Assembly (NCBI RefSeq): GCF_003236395.1
Contig: NZ_POUD01000059.1
Span: 1-39,601 of the forward strand
DNA from: Nonomuraea aridisoli
Lineage (GTDB): Bacteria > Actinomycetota > Actinomycetes > Streptosporangiales > Streptosporangiaceae
Length of the DNA: 39,601 nt
Reading direction: 5' to 3'
Of this stretch, positions 7,906 through 16,075 are shown in pieces (position 1 is the stretch's first letter; the number at the start of each line of letters is the position of its first letter). The notes under the pieces are model-generated. The model saw only the letters and a list, made by a program, of their open reading frames with translations. It did not search any database and was not told the DNA's origin. The translations under genes and the position numbers were made by a program.

Positions 7906-8817
7906 TCAGTACTCGATTCGTTCACGCCGCGACAGGCGCAGCGACAGGATCGCGAAGCCGACGGTGAACAGGAACATCACCACGCCCAGGGCGGAGGCGT
8001 AGCCGAAGCGGAAGTACCCGAAGGCGTTGCGGTAGATCTCGGCCGCCATCACCGTGGTCGACCAGTCGGGGCCGCCCTGCTGGACGGTCATCACCCAGAC
8101 GATCGCGAAGACGTCCATGGCGAGGATGCCGAGGTAGACCCAGGCGACCTGGACGGTGTCCCACAGCAGCGGCAGCGTGACCCGGAAGAACATGCTGATC
8201 CGGCCGGCCCCGTCGATCTGCGCGGCCTCGAACATCTCCTTGGGGATGCTCGCCAGGCCGGCCGAGAAGAGCACGACGTAGAAGCCGACCGCCTGCCAGA
8301 CCAGCACGCCCAGCACCGACCAGAACGCGAAGGAGGAGTCGGACAGGAACCCGATCGGGTCGAGCCCGAGCGCCATCAGCGGCCCGTTGAGCATGCCGCT
8401 GGCGTCCGGCCGGAACACCTGCTGGAACAGGACCGCCACGATGGTGACGGCCAGGACCTGCGGGAAGAAGAAGACCACCCGGTAGAAGGTGGACCCCCGG
8501 ATCCCCGACACGCCCTGCTGCCCGCCCACGTTGAGCAGGAAGGCGAAGAACAGGGCGATGATGATCGTGATCACCGGCAGCAGCACGAGCAGGGCCGCGT
8601 TGTGGCCGACGGCCTTCCAGAAGACGTTGTCGCCGAGCAGCCGCTCGAAGTTGTCCAGGCCGATGAACGCCGGCGTGGCGCTCACCCCGCGCCAGTCGGT
8701 CATCGCGATGTAGAACGCCTGGATGTTCGGCGAGATCACGTAGACGAGATAAAGGATCACCGGGGCTGCCAGGAACGAGGTGATGAACAGCCCGCGGCGA
8801 TACCTGTTGAAAGTCAT
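7906..8817 (-). CDS. ngcF: Sugar ABC transporter permease, NgcF-like (MalF type)
   Basis: A 303-residue permease that starts MTFNRYRRGLFITSFLAAP and has about six membrane helices. The EAA loop is present as FEAAQIDGAGRISMFFRVTLPLLWD (first part quoted). The C-terminal half has the typical MalF-family VMTVQQGGPDWSTTVMAAEIYRNAF block, the first part of which marks the substrate-gating region. Its ATG overlaps the stop of ngcE by one base (TAATG), so translation of the two is coupled. With the downstream permease it forms the membrane channel of the NgcEFG importer. Confidence 0.86.
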   Translation of the reverse strand: MTFNRYRRGLFITSFLAAPVILYLVYVISPNIQAFYIAMTDWRGVSATPAFIGLDNFERLLGDNVFWKAVGHNAALLVLLPVITIIIALFFAFLLNVGGQQGVSGIRGSTFYRVVFFFPQVLAVTIVAVLFQQVFRPDASGMLNGPLMALGLDPIGFLSDSSFAFWSVLGVLVWQAVGFYVVLFSAGLASIPKEMFEAAQIDGAGRISMFFRVTLPLLWDTVQVAWVYLGILAMDVFAIVWVMTVQQGGPDWSTTVMAAEIYRNAFGYFRFGYASALGVVMFLFTVGFAILSLRLSRRERIEY

Positions 8818-10226
8818 TACCGAGTGAACTTCTTGATCGAGGAGTCGTTCTTGATCTCGTCGGCCTTCTTCTGCATGCGCTCGAGATAGGCGTCCGGGGT
8901 CAGGCCGCCGGTCATGAGCTCACCGGTGGCGGCCTTGCACTCGTCGTTGAGCTGGCCGTACCAGGCGAAGACGCGGTAGTAGACGGTGTTGGTGCCCGCC
9001 GCCGCGACGGCCTGGGTGACGCTGTTGACGCCCGGCGAGATCTCGCGGCCCTCGCTGGCGCCCTTGACCACGGTGAGGGTGGTGACCAGTTCGCTGAAGT
9101 CGCCGGCCGCCTTCTTCGACAACATGGCGCGCAGGTACTCCATGCCGGCCTGCGGGTGGGCGCTCCTGGCCGAGACCATGAAGTTCTCACCCGGCGCGGT
9201 GTGCAGGGTGCCGTACGGCATCGCGTCGGAGCCGGTGATGTCCGGGATGGGGAACATCGCGTACGCGAAGTCGTCCGGGGTGGTGGACTTCTGCTCGTTC
9301 TCCAGCCACGAGCCGCAGGGCAGCATGGCGACCTGGTACTTGTTCTGTGCGGTCTGCGTCTGCACGTGGTCGAGGCCGGCGGTGCCCTGCATCAGGTATT
9401 TCGCGCCCACCTCGGCCATGGCCTCGGCCGCGGTCTTCATGGCGTCGACCTTCCAGGCGCCGTCCTCGAGGTTGTCGATGTTGACCAGCACGTCGTGGCC
9501 GGCGATCTTCGCGGCCATGGTGAGCAGCGGCTCGTAGGCGTACTGCGGGTGCTTGCCGGCGTAGGTGAAGGGCGCCATCTTGCCGGACTTCTTGATGGTC
9601 TCGCAGAGGGCGAGGAACTCGTCCCAGGTCTTCGGGACCTCCCAGCCGTTGTCGGTGAAGACCTTCTGCGAGTACCAGATGCCGTGGATGTAGTTGACGT
9701 AGCCGAGGACGCTGAACTTGCCGTCGTAGGTGCCGATCTCGATGACGGACGGGTCGATGGTGTCGCGCACCTTGACGTTGGGGTCGTCCCAGCTGGGAGC
9801 CTCGAGCAGCGGCGACAGGTCCTGCAGCTGCCCGTCCTGGGCCAGGGCGCCGAAGTCCATCATGTCGGCGCCGGCGTTGTCGATCACCTCGGGAGGGTTC
9901 CCGCCCGCGAAGCGCGGCTGGAGGATCTTGGTGATCTCCTTGGTGACGTTGTGCTTGATCTCGACGTTCGGGTACTTGCTCTTGAAGAGCGGCTGGTGGA
10001 TGTCGGTGGCGTACTGGTGGCCGAAGCCGCCGTCGAAGATCCAGACCTCGAGCGGCTTGTCGCCGACGCCGAACGGGTTGGCCGCGCTGGTGGCGGCCGG
10101 CGCCGCGGAGGAGCTCGCGGCGGGCTGGGAGGCGGGGGCGGCACACGCGGCCAGCGCCCCGGCCGCGGGCACGAGCGCCGCGGCACGAAGAAGATCACGC
10201 CTGCTGATGTGGGGGGTGGAAGGCAT
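8817..10226 (-). CDS. ngcE: N-acetylglucosamine/chitobiose-binding lipoprotein, NgcE-like
   Basis: A 469-residue extracellular solute-binding protein. The N-terminus has a twin-arginine motif (SRRDLL) and a lipobox ending GALAAC, so it is probably a Tat-exported lipoprotein anchored outside the membrane. After a Ala/Ser-rich linker the mature part opens NPFGVGDKPLEVWIFDGGF and continues with LQPRFAGGNPPEVIDNAGAD and NYIHGIWYSQKVF, segments I recognise from Streptomyces NgcE, the GlcNAc/diacetylchitobiose receptor. A good ribosome site (AGGAG, 8 nt upstream) precedes the ATG. It is the third gene of rpiR-sis-ngcE-ngcF-ngcG, 18 nt after sis. Specificity for GlcNAc over other amino sugars is inferred. 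Confidence 0.88.
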   Translation of the reverse strand: MPSTPHISRRDLLRAAALVPAAGALAACAAPASQPAASSSAAPAATSAANPFGVGDKPLEVWIFDGGFGHQYATDIHQPLFKSKYPNVEIKHNVTKEITKILQPRFAGGNPPEVIDNAGADMMDFGALAQDGQLQDLSPLLEAPSWDDPNVKVRDTIDPSVIEIGTYDGKFSVLGYVNYIHGIWYSQKVFTDNGWEVPKTWDEFLALCETIKKSGKMAPFTYAGKHPQYAYEPLLTMAAKIAGHDVLVNIDNLEDGAWKVDAMKTAAEAMAEVGAKYLMQGTAGLDHVQTQTAQNKYQVAMLPCGSWLENEQKSTTPDDFAYAMFPIPDITGSDAMPYGTLHTAPGENFMVSARSAHPQAGMEYLRAMLSKKAAGDFSELVTTLTVVKGASEGREISPGVNSVTQAVAAAGTNTVYYRVFAWYGQLNDECKAATGELMTGGLTPDAYLERMQKKADEIKNDSSIKKFTR

Positions 10227-10244
10227 ATCGACTACTCCTGACTT

Positions 10245-10979
10245 TCATGATCCGCGCCTTATGCGCCCTGCGTATCGGCTCTCCAGTGCCTTGTTGTGCT
10301 CGTCACCGCCGGCCACGTTGGCCGACAGGTAGATGGGCGGCGTCTCGCCGAGCGCCACGAGCTCGTCCACCGCCTCGGTGACCACCATCTGCGCCAGCAG
10401 CGCGGAGGTGATGGTGGAGACCGCGCCGTAGCTGCCGCCCCCGGGCAGCTCCAGGATGGCGTCGCCGTACGGCGCGCCGTTGTCCAGCACGACGTCGGCC
10501 AGGTCGAGCAGCTTGCGGCCCGACGGGTGGCGCGAGGTCATCCGAGTGCTGTGCTGGACCGAGGTGATCGCGATCAGCGGATGGCCGCGGTCCTTGACGA
10601 TCCGGGCCAGCTCGACCACGGTGCCGTTGACGCCCGAGCTGGACACGAGCACGAACACGTCCTGCGGCGCGACCGGCGCGAGGTCGTAGATCTCCTGCGC
10701 CACGGCCGGGTCGCGCTCCAGCTCCGGGGTCAGCACGCCCGGCGGCCTGCCGCCGTACAGGACGAGGTCTCTCGGGGTGAGGCGGTTGCTCGGGACGAGG
10801 CCGCCGGCCCGGCCGGCGATCTCCATGGCGATGGCCTCGGAGTGGCCGGAACCGAAAGCGTTTACAACGCCGCCGGCCTTGATCGCGGTCACGAGCAGCG
10901 CCGCCGCCTCGCTCACCGGCCCGGCCTGGCTCTCGGCGACCTGGCGGGCCAGGTCGAGGACCTTGGATGCGTACGTCAT
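10245..10979 (-). CDS. SIS-domain phosphosugar enzyme, NagS-like (copy 1)
   Basis: A 244-residue single-domain SIS protein (SIS_2, formerly UPF0309). The phosphosugar-binding loops are clear: AFGSGHSEAIAMEIAGRAGG at about residues 41-60 and LVSSSGVNGTVVELA at about 110-124, plus ITSVQHSTRMTSRHPSGRKL. Streptomyces SCO4393 of this family (NagS) has been reported as a GlcNAc-6-phosphate dehydratase that influences aminosugar sensitivity; earlier annotation called it a sugar isomerase. Its ATG directly abuts the rpiR stop (TGAATG), so regulator and enzyme are translationally coupled. A diverged copy is at 18819-19568. It lacks the second SIS half of GlmS and the E-x-x-NPTV region of MurQ, so isomerase and MurNAc-6-P etherase are less likely. 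Confidence 0.8.
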   Translation of the reverse strand: MTYASKVLDLARQVAESQAGPVSEAAALLVTAIKAGGVVNAFGSGHSEAIAMEIAGRAGGLVPSNRLTPRDLVLYGGRPPGVLTPELERDPAVAQEIYDLAPVAPQDVFVLVSSSGVNGTVVELARIVKDRGHPLIAITSVQHSTRMTSRHPSGRKLLDLADVVLDNGAPYGDAILELPGGGSYGAVSTITSALLAQMVVTEAVDELVALGETPPIYLSANVAGGDEHNKALESRYAGRIRRGS

Positions 10980-11849
10980 TCAACCTCTCTCCACGCGGTG
11001 GCTCTCCACCGCGCTGATCGTGCGCTCGAACGCCTCGTTCGTCCGCTCGTAGGTGCGCTGGGCGACCGCGACGTACACGGCGTCCAGCACGAACAGCTGC
11101 GAGTGGACGGCGGCCAGCCCGCCGAGCCGGAATGTGGTCTCCCTGCTGGCCGTGGTGAGCACCAGGTCGGCCAGGTCGGCCAGCGGGGAGCGGGCGAAGG
11201 AGGTGACCGCGACCGTCGTGGCGCCGTGGCTGCCAGCCTCCGCCAGCGCCTCCATGACCTCGCGGGTGCGTCCTCGGTGGCTGATGCCGACGGCCACGTC
11301 GCCCGCCTTGAGCAGCGCAGCCTCCGACAGCGCCACGTGGGCGTCGCCCGCGCCGTAGGCCGGGATGCCGATCCTGCGCAGCCGTCCTTCGAGCATGGTG
11401 GCGACGTTGCCGCTGGTGGAGACGCCGGCGAGGAGCACGCGCGGCGCCGCCACGACCGCGTCGGCCACCTGGGCGACGACGTCGAGGTCGAGCCCGGCCG
11501 CGGTGTCCTGGATGAGCCGGGCGTCGGCCGCCGCCATCACCTCGATGGCGGCGTCGAGCGGGTCGTCGGGGCCGATCTCGTGGCCGACCCCCGCGCCCCA
11601 GCCCGCCTGGGCGGCCCGGCCGGTCTCGGTGGCGAGCGCCACGCGCAGCTCCGCGTAGCCCGAGAACCCGAACGCCCGGCAGAACCTGGTCACCGTCGCG
11701 GGCGAGCTGCCCGCGCGCTCGGCCAGCGCGATGATCGTCGAGCGCGCGGCCTCGGCCGGGTCACCGAGAATCACCTCGCCGACTCTGCGCAAGGCCTCCG
11801 GCAAACCGGGTAGCTCTGTCTCGACGCGCCCAAGGGCTCCTGAAGTCAC
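10980..11849 (-). CDS. RpiR-family regulator of amino-sugar module 1
   Basis: A 289-residue RpiR/MurR-type regulator: an N-terminal helix-turn-helix (PEALRRVGEVI ... AGSSPATVTRFCRAFGFSGYAELR) and a C-terminal SIS domain (LLAGVSTSGNVATMLEGRLRR; VGISHRGRTREVMEAL) that would bind a phosphosugar ligand. The GTG at 11849 is selected because GGAAGGA lies 6 nt upstream and because the paralog starts at the equivalent place. It heads a minus-strand operon with sis and ngcEFG and is divergent from a BadF-type kinase, 49 bp away. The likely ligand is GlcNAc-6-phosphate or a derivative, inferred from the neighbours. Confidence 0.88.
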   Translation of the reverse strand: MTSGALGRVETELPGLPEALRRVGEVILGDPAEAARSTIIALAERAGSSPATVTRFCRAFGFSGYAELRVALATETGRAAQAGWGAGVGHEIGPDDPLDAAIEVMAAADARLIQDTAAGLDLDVVAQVADAVVAAPRVLLAGVSTSGNVATMLEGRLRRIGIPAYGAGDAHVALSEAALLKAGDVAVGISHRGRTREVMEALAEAGSHGATTVAVTSFARSPLADLADLVLTTASRETTFRLGGLAAVHSQLFVLDAVYVAVAQRTYERTNEAFERTISAVESHRVERG

Positions 11850-11881
11850 GAATATTCCTTCCGAATACCCGGTCTTCTGGC

Positions 11882-11892
11882 GAAAATTATTC
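11882..11892. promoter_or_regulatory. AAAATTAT motif in the rpiR1-kinase1 gap, candidate RpiR operator
   Basis: GAAAATTATTC is strikingly AT-rich for this genome and lies 7 nt before the kinase ATG. The same GAAAATTAT occurs between the paralogous rpiR2 and kinase2 genes. A second AT-rich palindrome, GAATATTC (11850-11857), touches the rpiR1 start. TATTCT, inside and just past the motif, lies 5 nt before the kinase ATG and may be its -10 element. Confidence 0.55.
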
Positions 11893-11898
11893 TTGCTT

Positions 11899-12873
11899 AT
11901 GAGCGGCGTCAAGCCCCAGACTCTGACCGTGACCGAATCGCTAGTGGTCGGCGTCGATGCCGGTGCCACCTCCACCCGGGTGGCCGTCCACGCGCTCGAC
12001 GGCACCCGCGTCGGCTACGCGCGGGCGGGTGGGGGCAATCCGAGCGCCCACGGGCTCGGCAGGTCGGTCGCGGCGATCGAGACGGCGCTGGGCGCGGCGC
12101 TGCCGCCCGGCGACGGGCATCGGGTGGTCGCCTCGGTGGCCGGCGTCGCGGGGCTGGTGGACGAGCTGGCGCCCGAGCTGGCGAAGGTCTGGGCCGCGGT
12201 GGGCATCGCCGAGGGCCCGCGCTGCACGGGCGACGTGCCGATCGCGTACGCGGCCGGCTCGCCCGAGCCGGACGGCTCGCTGCTGCTGTCGGGCACGGGC
12301 GCGGTGGCGGCCAGGATCGCGGGCTTCCGGCAGGACGTGATCGCCGACGGCCTGGGCTGGCTGCTGGGCGACGCGGGGTCGGGCTTCTGGATCGGGCGCG
12401 CCGCCGCCAAGGCCGTGGTGGCCGCCCTCGACCGGGGGCAGGCCGAAGGCGTGCTGGCCGAGCTCGTCGTGGCCGACTTCCTCGGTGACGAGCGGCCCGC
12501 CGACCAGCGCCAGGTGGCCAACCGGATCGTACGGCTGGCGCAGGCCGACCACATGCGGCTGGCGTCGCTGGCGCGGCCGGTCAGCCGGGCCGCCGAGGAG
12601 GGCGACCCGACGGCCGTCGAGATCACCCGGGAGGCGGCCCGCCACCTGGTGGCGACGCTGCGGCGGGTGCACGTGTCGGGGCCGGTGGTGCTCTCCGGCA
12701 GCGTCCTGACGAACGAAGGCCCCGTACGGCGGGCGGTGACGGAGCTGCTGGCGGGCGAGACCGTCACGACGGCGGGCGACGCGGCCGGCGCGGCCGCCTG
12801 GCTGGCCGCCCGCGACCTCCTCCCCGAGGCCACCGCGAGGTCCCTGCACACCGCCTTCACCTCCGCCCCCTGA
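11899..12873 (+). CDS. BadF/BadG-family sugar kinase, probable N-acetylglucosamine kinase (copy 1)
   Basis: A 324-residue protein of the BadF/BadG/BcrA/BcrD ATPase family, which includes eukaryotic GlcNAc kinase and bacterial glucosamine/GlcNAc kinases. ASKHA nucleotide motifs are visible: phosphate-1 VVGVDAGATSTRVAV (Asp20), the second loop LLSGTGAVAARIA, LLGDAGSGFWIGRAAAK, and the adenosine motif VVLSGSVL. It would phosphorylate the imported amino sugar with ATP in the cytoplasm. The ATG at 11899 is used; internal GTG codons at about 11929 and 11946 are alternatives. It is divergent from rpiR1, and no other gene follows on the same strand before the convergent small gene 9 bp downstream. 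Confidence 0.82.
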   Translation: MSGVKPQTLTVTESLVVGVDAGATSTRVAVHALDGTRVGYARAGGGNPSAHGLGRSVAAIETALGAALPPGDGHRVVASVAGVAGLVDELAPELAKVWAAVGIAEGPRCTGDVPIAYAAGSPEPDGSLLLSGTGAVAARIAGFRQDVIADGLGWLLGDAGSGFWIGRAAAKAVVAALDRGQAEGVLAELVVADFLGDERPADQRQVANRIVRLAQADHMRLASLARPVSRAAEEGDPTAVEITREAARHLVATLRRVHVSGPVVLSGSVLTNEGPVRRAVTELLAGETVTTAGDAAGAAAWLAARDLLPEATARSLHTAFTSAP

Positions 12874-12882
12874 GGCGGCTCG

Positions 12883-13218
12883 CTATTTGGCCGCTCCGGA
12901 CAGGAGCATGGCCCAGACGGCGAGGGTGCGGGTGGGGCGGCCGTGGGCGCACTCGTCGATCAGGGTCTTGCCGTTCACCCGGCGGGTGCGGCGGATGAAC
13001 GCCTGGCCGTGGGCGTAGCAGAGCTCGTAGAACGTGGGCCGGCAGTCGCACGTGTAGGAGCGGACGCGGGCGTAGCCGCCGTTGCGCACCGGCTCCCAGT
13101 CGAGCTCGGCGCAGCCGGGCACGTCGGGCACGTGGACGGAGTGGAAGCGGGCCTCCTCCACGGGAAGGTCCTCCGCGGAGCCGTCACCGGGTCGTTTCCT
13201 GATCACACGAGGAACCAT
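12883..13218 (-). CDS. Small conserved-looking hypothetical protein, Cys-containing
   Basis: I do not recognise this 111-residue protein. It is basic and carries a compact C-terminal half with YTCDCRPTFYELCYAHGQAF, a Cys-x-Cys pair plus a third Cys and a His, then FIRRTRRVNGKTLIDE. The Cys/His spacing could bind a metal, but that is only a possibility. Codon use is like its neighbours, with third positions almost all G or C. The ATG at 13218 has only a weak ribosome site; an upstream in-frame start is possible. It is divergent from the first of two double-GntR genes with 99 bp between, and two palindromes in that gap suggest joint control. Confidence 0.6.
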   Translation of the reverse strand: MVPRVIRKRPGDGSAEDLPVEEARFHSVHVPDVPGCAELDWEPVRNGGYARVRSYTCDCRPTFYELCYAHGQAFIRRTRRVNGKTLIDECAHGRPTRTLAVWAMLLSGAAK

Positions 13219-13258
13219 ATCTCTGGTCGTCTGCTCTTGTCTGCATGGAGCGGCTGAT

Positions 13259-13292
13259 CTGTCTAAAAGGACAGCACGATATGAGAGCTCTC
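13259..13292. promoter_or_regulatory. Two palindromes between the hypothetical gene and gntR1
   Basis: CTGTC-TAAAAG-GACAG (13259-13274) and the perfect GAGAGCTCTC (13283-13292) lie between the divergent genes, 24-60 bp upstream of gntR1. GTCTGC is also repeated exactly 10 bp apart at 13229 and 13239. The first element has the GTC...GAC symmetry common in GntR-family operators. Confidence 0.45.
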
Positions 13293-13317
13293 GCCCGTCT
13301 TGGCCTATGTTGCCTAC

Positions 13318-13794
13318 GTGCTCGACTACGAAGGCGACACTCACGTCTACATCCAGATCGCCGACATCCTGCGCCGCCGGGTCTCCGGGCTGGCCGCCGG
13401 CTCGCCGGTGCCGAGCGAGGCCGAGATCCAGCAGGAGTTCGGCGTGGCCAGGACCACCGCCCGGCGCGCGGTGAACCTCCTGCGGGAGGAGGGCCTGGTC
13501 TACACCGTGCAGGGAGAGGGCTCCTTCGTCGGCCCGCCGGCCGGAGCCCCGCGCCAGAAGCGGAAGATGCCGATCTACCAGCAGATCGCGGCGGACGTCA
13601 GCGGCCAGATCAAGGCGGGCGAATTCCTCCCCAGACGCCCCATTCCGGGCGAGACGGCGCTGGTCAAGCAGTACGGCGTCGCGCGCGAGACCGTGCGGCG
13701 AGCCATGGCGCTGCTGCGCGAGCAGGGCTGGATCTACACCGTCGCCCAGCGCGGCAGCTACGTCTCGCCGAGGGAGTCGTGGCCGCAGGAGTGA
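13318..13794 (+). CDS. Regulator made of two tandem GntR winged-helix domains (copy 1)
   Basis: A 158-residue protein with two complete GntR-type winged helices and no effector domain. Domain 1 spans about residues 8-78 (YIQIADILRRRV, PSEAEIQQEFGVARTTARRAV, EGLVYTVQGEGSFV); domain 2 spans about 88-152 (IYQQIAADVSGQIKAGEF, LVKQYGVARETVRRAMALL, GWIYTVAQRGSYV). Usual GntR proteins have one such domain plus a ligand domain. The GTG at 13318 is chosen over the TTG at 13300 because TATGTT ends 6 nt before it with no ribosome site, giving a leaderless mRNA, and because the paralog downstream starts with the same GTGCTCGAC. Target and signal are unknown. Confidence 0.85.
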   Translation: MLDYEGDTHVYIQIADILRRRVSGLAAGSPVPSEAEIQQEFGVARTTARRAVNLLREEGLVYTVQGEGSFVGPPAGAPRQKRKMPIYQQIAADVSGQIKAGEFLPRRPIPGETALVKQYGVARETVRRAMALLREQGWIYTVAQRGSYVSPRESWPQE

Positions 13795-13815
13795 TTCGCC
13801 TGCTCGCTCGTATCC

Positions 13816-13828
13816 AGACGTCTACGCT
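13816..13828. promoter_or_regulatory. AGACGTCT palindrome and -10 element of gntR2
   Basis: AGACGTCT (13816-13823) is a perfect palindrome overlapping by one base the hexamer TACGCT (13823-13828), which ends 6 nt before the GTG at 13835. The arrangement suggests a leaderless, self-repressed promoter. Confidence 0.45.
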
Positions 13829-13834
13829 ATGAGC

Positions 13835-14323
13835 GTGCTCGACCGCGATGGCCCCATCCCGCTGTACGTCCAGGTCGCCGACGTGATCCAGGAGCGGATC
13901 GCCGGCGGACAGCTGCGCACCGGCGAGCGCGTGCCGAGCGAGGCGGCCCTGGAGGCGGAGTTCGGCATCGCGCGGACCACCGCCCGCAACGTGGCCAGGG
14001 AGCTGCGCCGGCGGCGGCTCGTCCACACCGTGCGCGGCGAGGGCACGTTCGTCGGGCCCGCGGGCGTGCCCCGGGTGAAGCCGACGAGGGCGCTGCACGC
14101 CCGCATCGCCGAGGACCTCGTCGCCCGGATCAGGCGCGGCGAGCTGCGGCCCGACCGGCCGTTCCCCAGCGACACGACGTTGATGCGGCAGTACGGCGTC
14201 GCCAGGGTCACCGCGCGGCGGGCCGTCTCGCGCCTGCGGGAGCGGCGCTGGGTCGTCACGGTGCCGCAGCGGGGCACCTACGTGTGCGGCCCCGGGGAGT
14301 GGCCCGAGGAACCGTCCCGGTGA
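13835..14323 (+). CDS. Regulator made of two tandem GntR winged-helix domains (copy 2)
   Basis: A 162-residue paralog of the preceding gene with the same layout: winged helix 1 at about residues 9-78 (LYVQVADVIQERIAGGQL, ALEAEFGIARTTARNVARE, LVHTVRGEGTFVG) and winged helix 2 at about 88-155 (LHARIAEDLVARIRRGEL, LMRQYGVARVTARRAV, WVVTVPQRGTYV). It starts 40 bp after the first copy. An ATG at 13829 two codons earlier is possible, but the GTG at 13835 lies 6 nt after TACGCT and begins with the same codons (GTG CTC GAC) as copy 1. Each copy has its own promoter-like element, so they may be independently expressed. It ends 52 bp from convergent dasC. Confidence 0.85.
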   Translation: MLDRDGPIPLYVQVADVIQERIAGGQLRTGERVPSEAALEAEFGIARTTARNVARELRRRRLVHTVRGEGTFVGPAGVPRVKPTRALHARIAEDLVARIRRGELRPDRPFPSDTTLMRQYGVARVTARRAVSRLRERRWVVTVPQRGTYVCGPGEWPEEPSR

Positions 14324-14375
14324 CGCCTCCGGGCGTGAAACCTCGAAGATCGTCCGGGTTGACCCGCCGCGCCGC

Positions 14376-15194
14376 TCACCCCTTCACCGCGCCCGCCGTC
14401 ATCCCGGTCCCGACGTTGCGCTGCAGGAGCAGGAAGAGCAGCAGGGCCGGCAGCGCGAACAGGCTGGCGGCGGCCATCGTGGCGCCCCAGTCGGTGCCGA
14501 ACACGTCGCGGAACGACGACAACCACACCGGCAGCGTCCGCTGGTCCTGGTCCTTGATGATCAGCACATTGACGAACGCGAACTCGTTCCACGCCGTGAT
14601 GAAGCCGAACAGCGAGGTCGCCATCAGCCCCGGCGCGAGCAGCGGGAACACCACCCGGCGGAAGGCCGCCATCCGGCTGCACCCGTCCACCTGGGCGGCC
14701 TCCTCCAGCTCCATGGGGATCGCATCCAGGAACCCGCGCAGCGTGACGATCGTGAACGGCAACGTGATCATGAAGTAGACGCCGGTCAGCATGGCCAGCG
14801 AGTCGAGCAGGTCGGTGTCGCGGGCGATGATGAACACCGGCACGAGCAGCGCCTCCCACGGCGCCATCTGCGCGGCGAACACCGCCACGACGAACACGCC
14901 CCTGCCCCGCCACCGCATCCGCGCCACCGCGAACGACGCCAGCAGCGCCACGATCAGCGCCAGCAGCACCGCGCCCACGGTGACCAGCAGGCTGTTGCGC
15001 CAGTACGTCCAGAACCCCGGGGCGTTGACCGCCGTGACGAAGTGGTCGAACGTCGGGTCGGCGGGCCAGAACGTCGGCGTGGGCGAGTTGATGTCGCGGG
15101 TCGGCTTGAACGCGGTCAGGAACATCCAGTAGACGGGGAAGATCGTCGTCACGAGAACGGCGACGGCCGCCACGTTGAGCAGGAGCCTCTTCAC
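14376..15194 (-). CDS. dasC: Chitobiose ABC transporter permease, DasC-like (MalG type)
   Basis: A 272-residue permease with about six membrane helices beginning at NVAAVAVLVTTIFPVYWMF. The ATPase-docking EAA loop reads ELEEAAQVDGCSRMAAFRRV, and the C-terminus ends GTGMTAGAVKG, typical of MalG-like partners. It starts at a GTG whose GTGA overlaps the stop of the upstream permease, so the two are translationally coupled. It is the last gene of the minus-strand module 2 operon. No ATPase gene is present; an MsiK-type shared ATPase elsewhere is expected. Substrate is inferred from the DasA-like binding protein. Confidence 0.84.
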   Translation of the reverse strand: MKRLLLNVAAVAVLVTTIFPVYWMFLTAFKPTRDINSPTPTFWPADPTFDHFVTAVNAPGFWTYWRNSLLVTVGAVLLALIVALLASFAVARMRWRGRGVFVVAVFAAQMAPWEALLVPVFIIARDTDLLDSLAMLTGVYFMITLPFTIVTLRGFLDAIPMELEEAAQVDGCSRMAAFRRVVFPLLAPGLMATSLFGFITAWNEFAFVNVLIIKDQDQRTLPVWLSSFRDVFGTDWGATMAAASLFALPALLLFLLLQRNVGTGMTAGAVKG

Positions 15195-16075
15195 TGGCGC
15201 ACCATCCTGCGCAGGTTGCTGACCAGGGCGATCGCCAGGATGACGACCGTGAGCATGGCCACGGCCGAGCCGAGGTCATAGCGGTGCAGCACTCGCGCGA
15301 TCTTGAAGGCGTACACGGGCAGGGTGGTCGTGGCGTCGTCGGGGCCGCCCTGGCTGAGCACCCAGATCTGCGGGAAACACTTGGCGACCCAGATGACCTC
15401 CAGCGACGCGACCAGGGCGAACAACGAGCGCAGGATCGGGAAGGTGACCTTCCAGAACACCTGCCAGCCGGTGCCGCCGTCGATCCTGGCCGACTCGTAC
15501 AGCTCGCCCGGGATCGTGGTCAGCCCGGCGTAGAGGGTGAGCGCGGCGAACGGCACCGACTGCCACACCACGAGCACGACGAGCACGGCGAACGTGGCGG
15601 TGCCGTCGGCGAACCAGGTGTAGCCCTGGAACGACTCGAGGCCGAGCGTGACCAGCAGCCAGTTGACCAGGCCCAGCTCCGACTGGAACAACCACTGGAA
15701 GACGGTCGTGGCGGCGATGATCGGCATGGCCCAGGCCAGCGCCAGGGCGCTCATGAGGGCCAGGCGCAGGCCGCGGCCGAGGCGGACGAGCATGAGCGCG
15801 ATGCCGGTGGAGAGCCCCACGATGAGCACCACGTTGATCGCCGTCCAGACGACCGTGCGCAGCAGCACCTCCCAGAACTCCGCGCCGGTCAGCAGCTCCG
15901 TGTAGTTGTCCAGCCCGACGAAGGCCGCGCCGCCCCTGATCAGCTCCCCCATGCGGAAGTGCTGGAACGAGATCACCGCCGCCTTGAACAGCGGATAGAG
16001 CAGGAGGAAGGCCCCGCCCGCCACCGCCGGCGCGATGAGCAGGTAGGGCCAGTACGACCGGGTCCTGGTCCACAT
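15191..16075 (-). CDS. dasB: Chitobiose ABC transporter permease, DasB-like (MalF type)
   Basis: A 294-residue permease, first helix at about residues 9-29 (PYLLIAPAVAGGAFLLLYPL) and about five more. The EAA loop reads LYESARIDGGTGWQVFWKVT, and the following IWVLSQGGPDDATTTLPVYAF block is characteristic of MalF-type sugar permeases. Its ATG overlaps the dasA stop (TGATG) and its stop overlaps the dasC start (GTGA), a tightly coupled three-gene set. With DasC it forms the channel that accepts chitobiose from DasA. Confidence 0.85.
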   Translation of the reverse strand: MWTRTRSYWPYLLIAPAVAGGAFLLLYPLFKAAVISFQHFRMGELIRGGAAFVGLDNYTELLTGAEFWEVLLRTVVWTAINVVLIVGLSTGIALMLVRLGRGLRLALMSALALAWAMPIIAATTVFQWLFQSELGLVNWLLVTLGLESFQGYTWFADGTATFAVLVVLVVWQSVPFAALTLYAGLTTIPGELYESARIDGGTGWQVFWKVTFPILRSLFALVASLEVIWVAKCFPQIWVLSQGGPDDATTTLPVYAFKIARVLHRYDLGSAVAMLTVVILAIALVSNLRRMVRQ

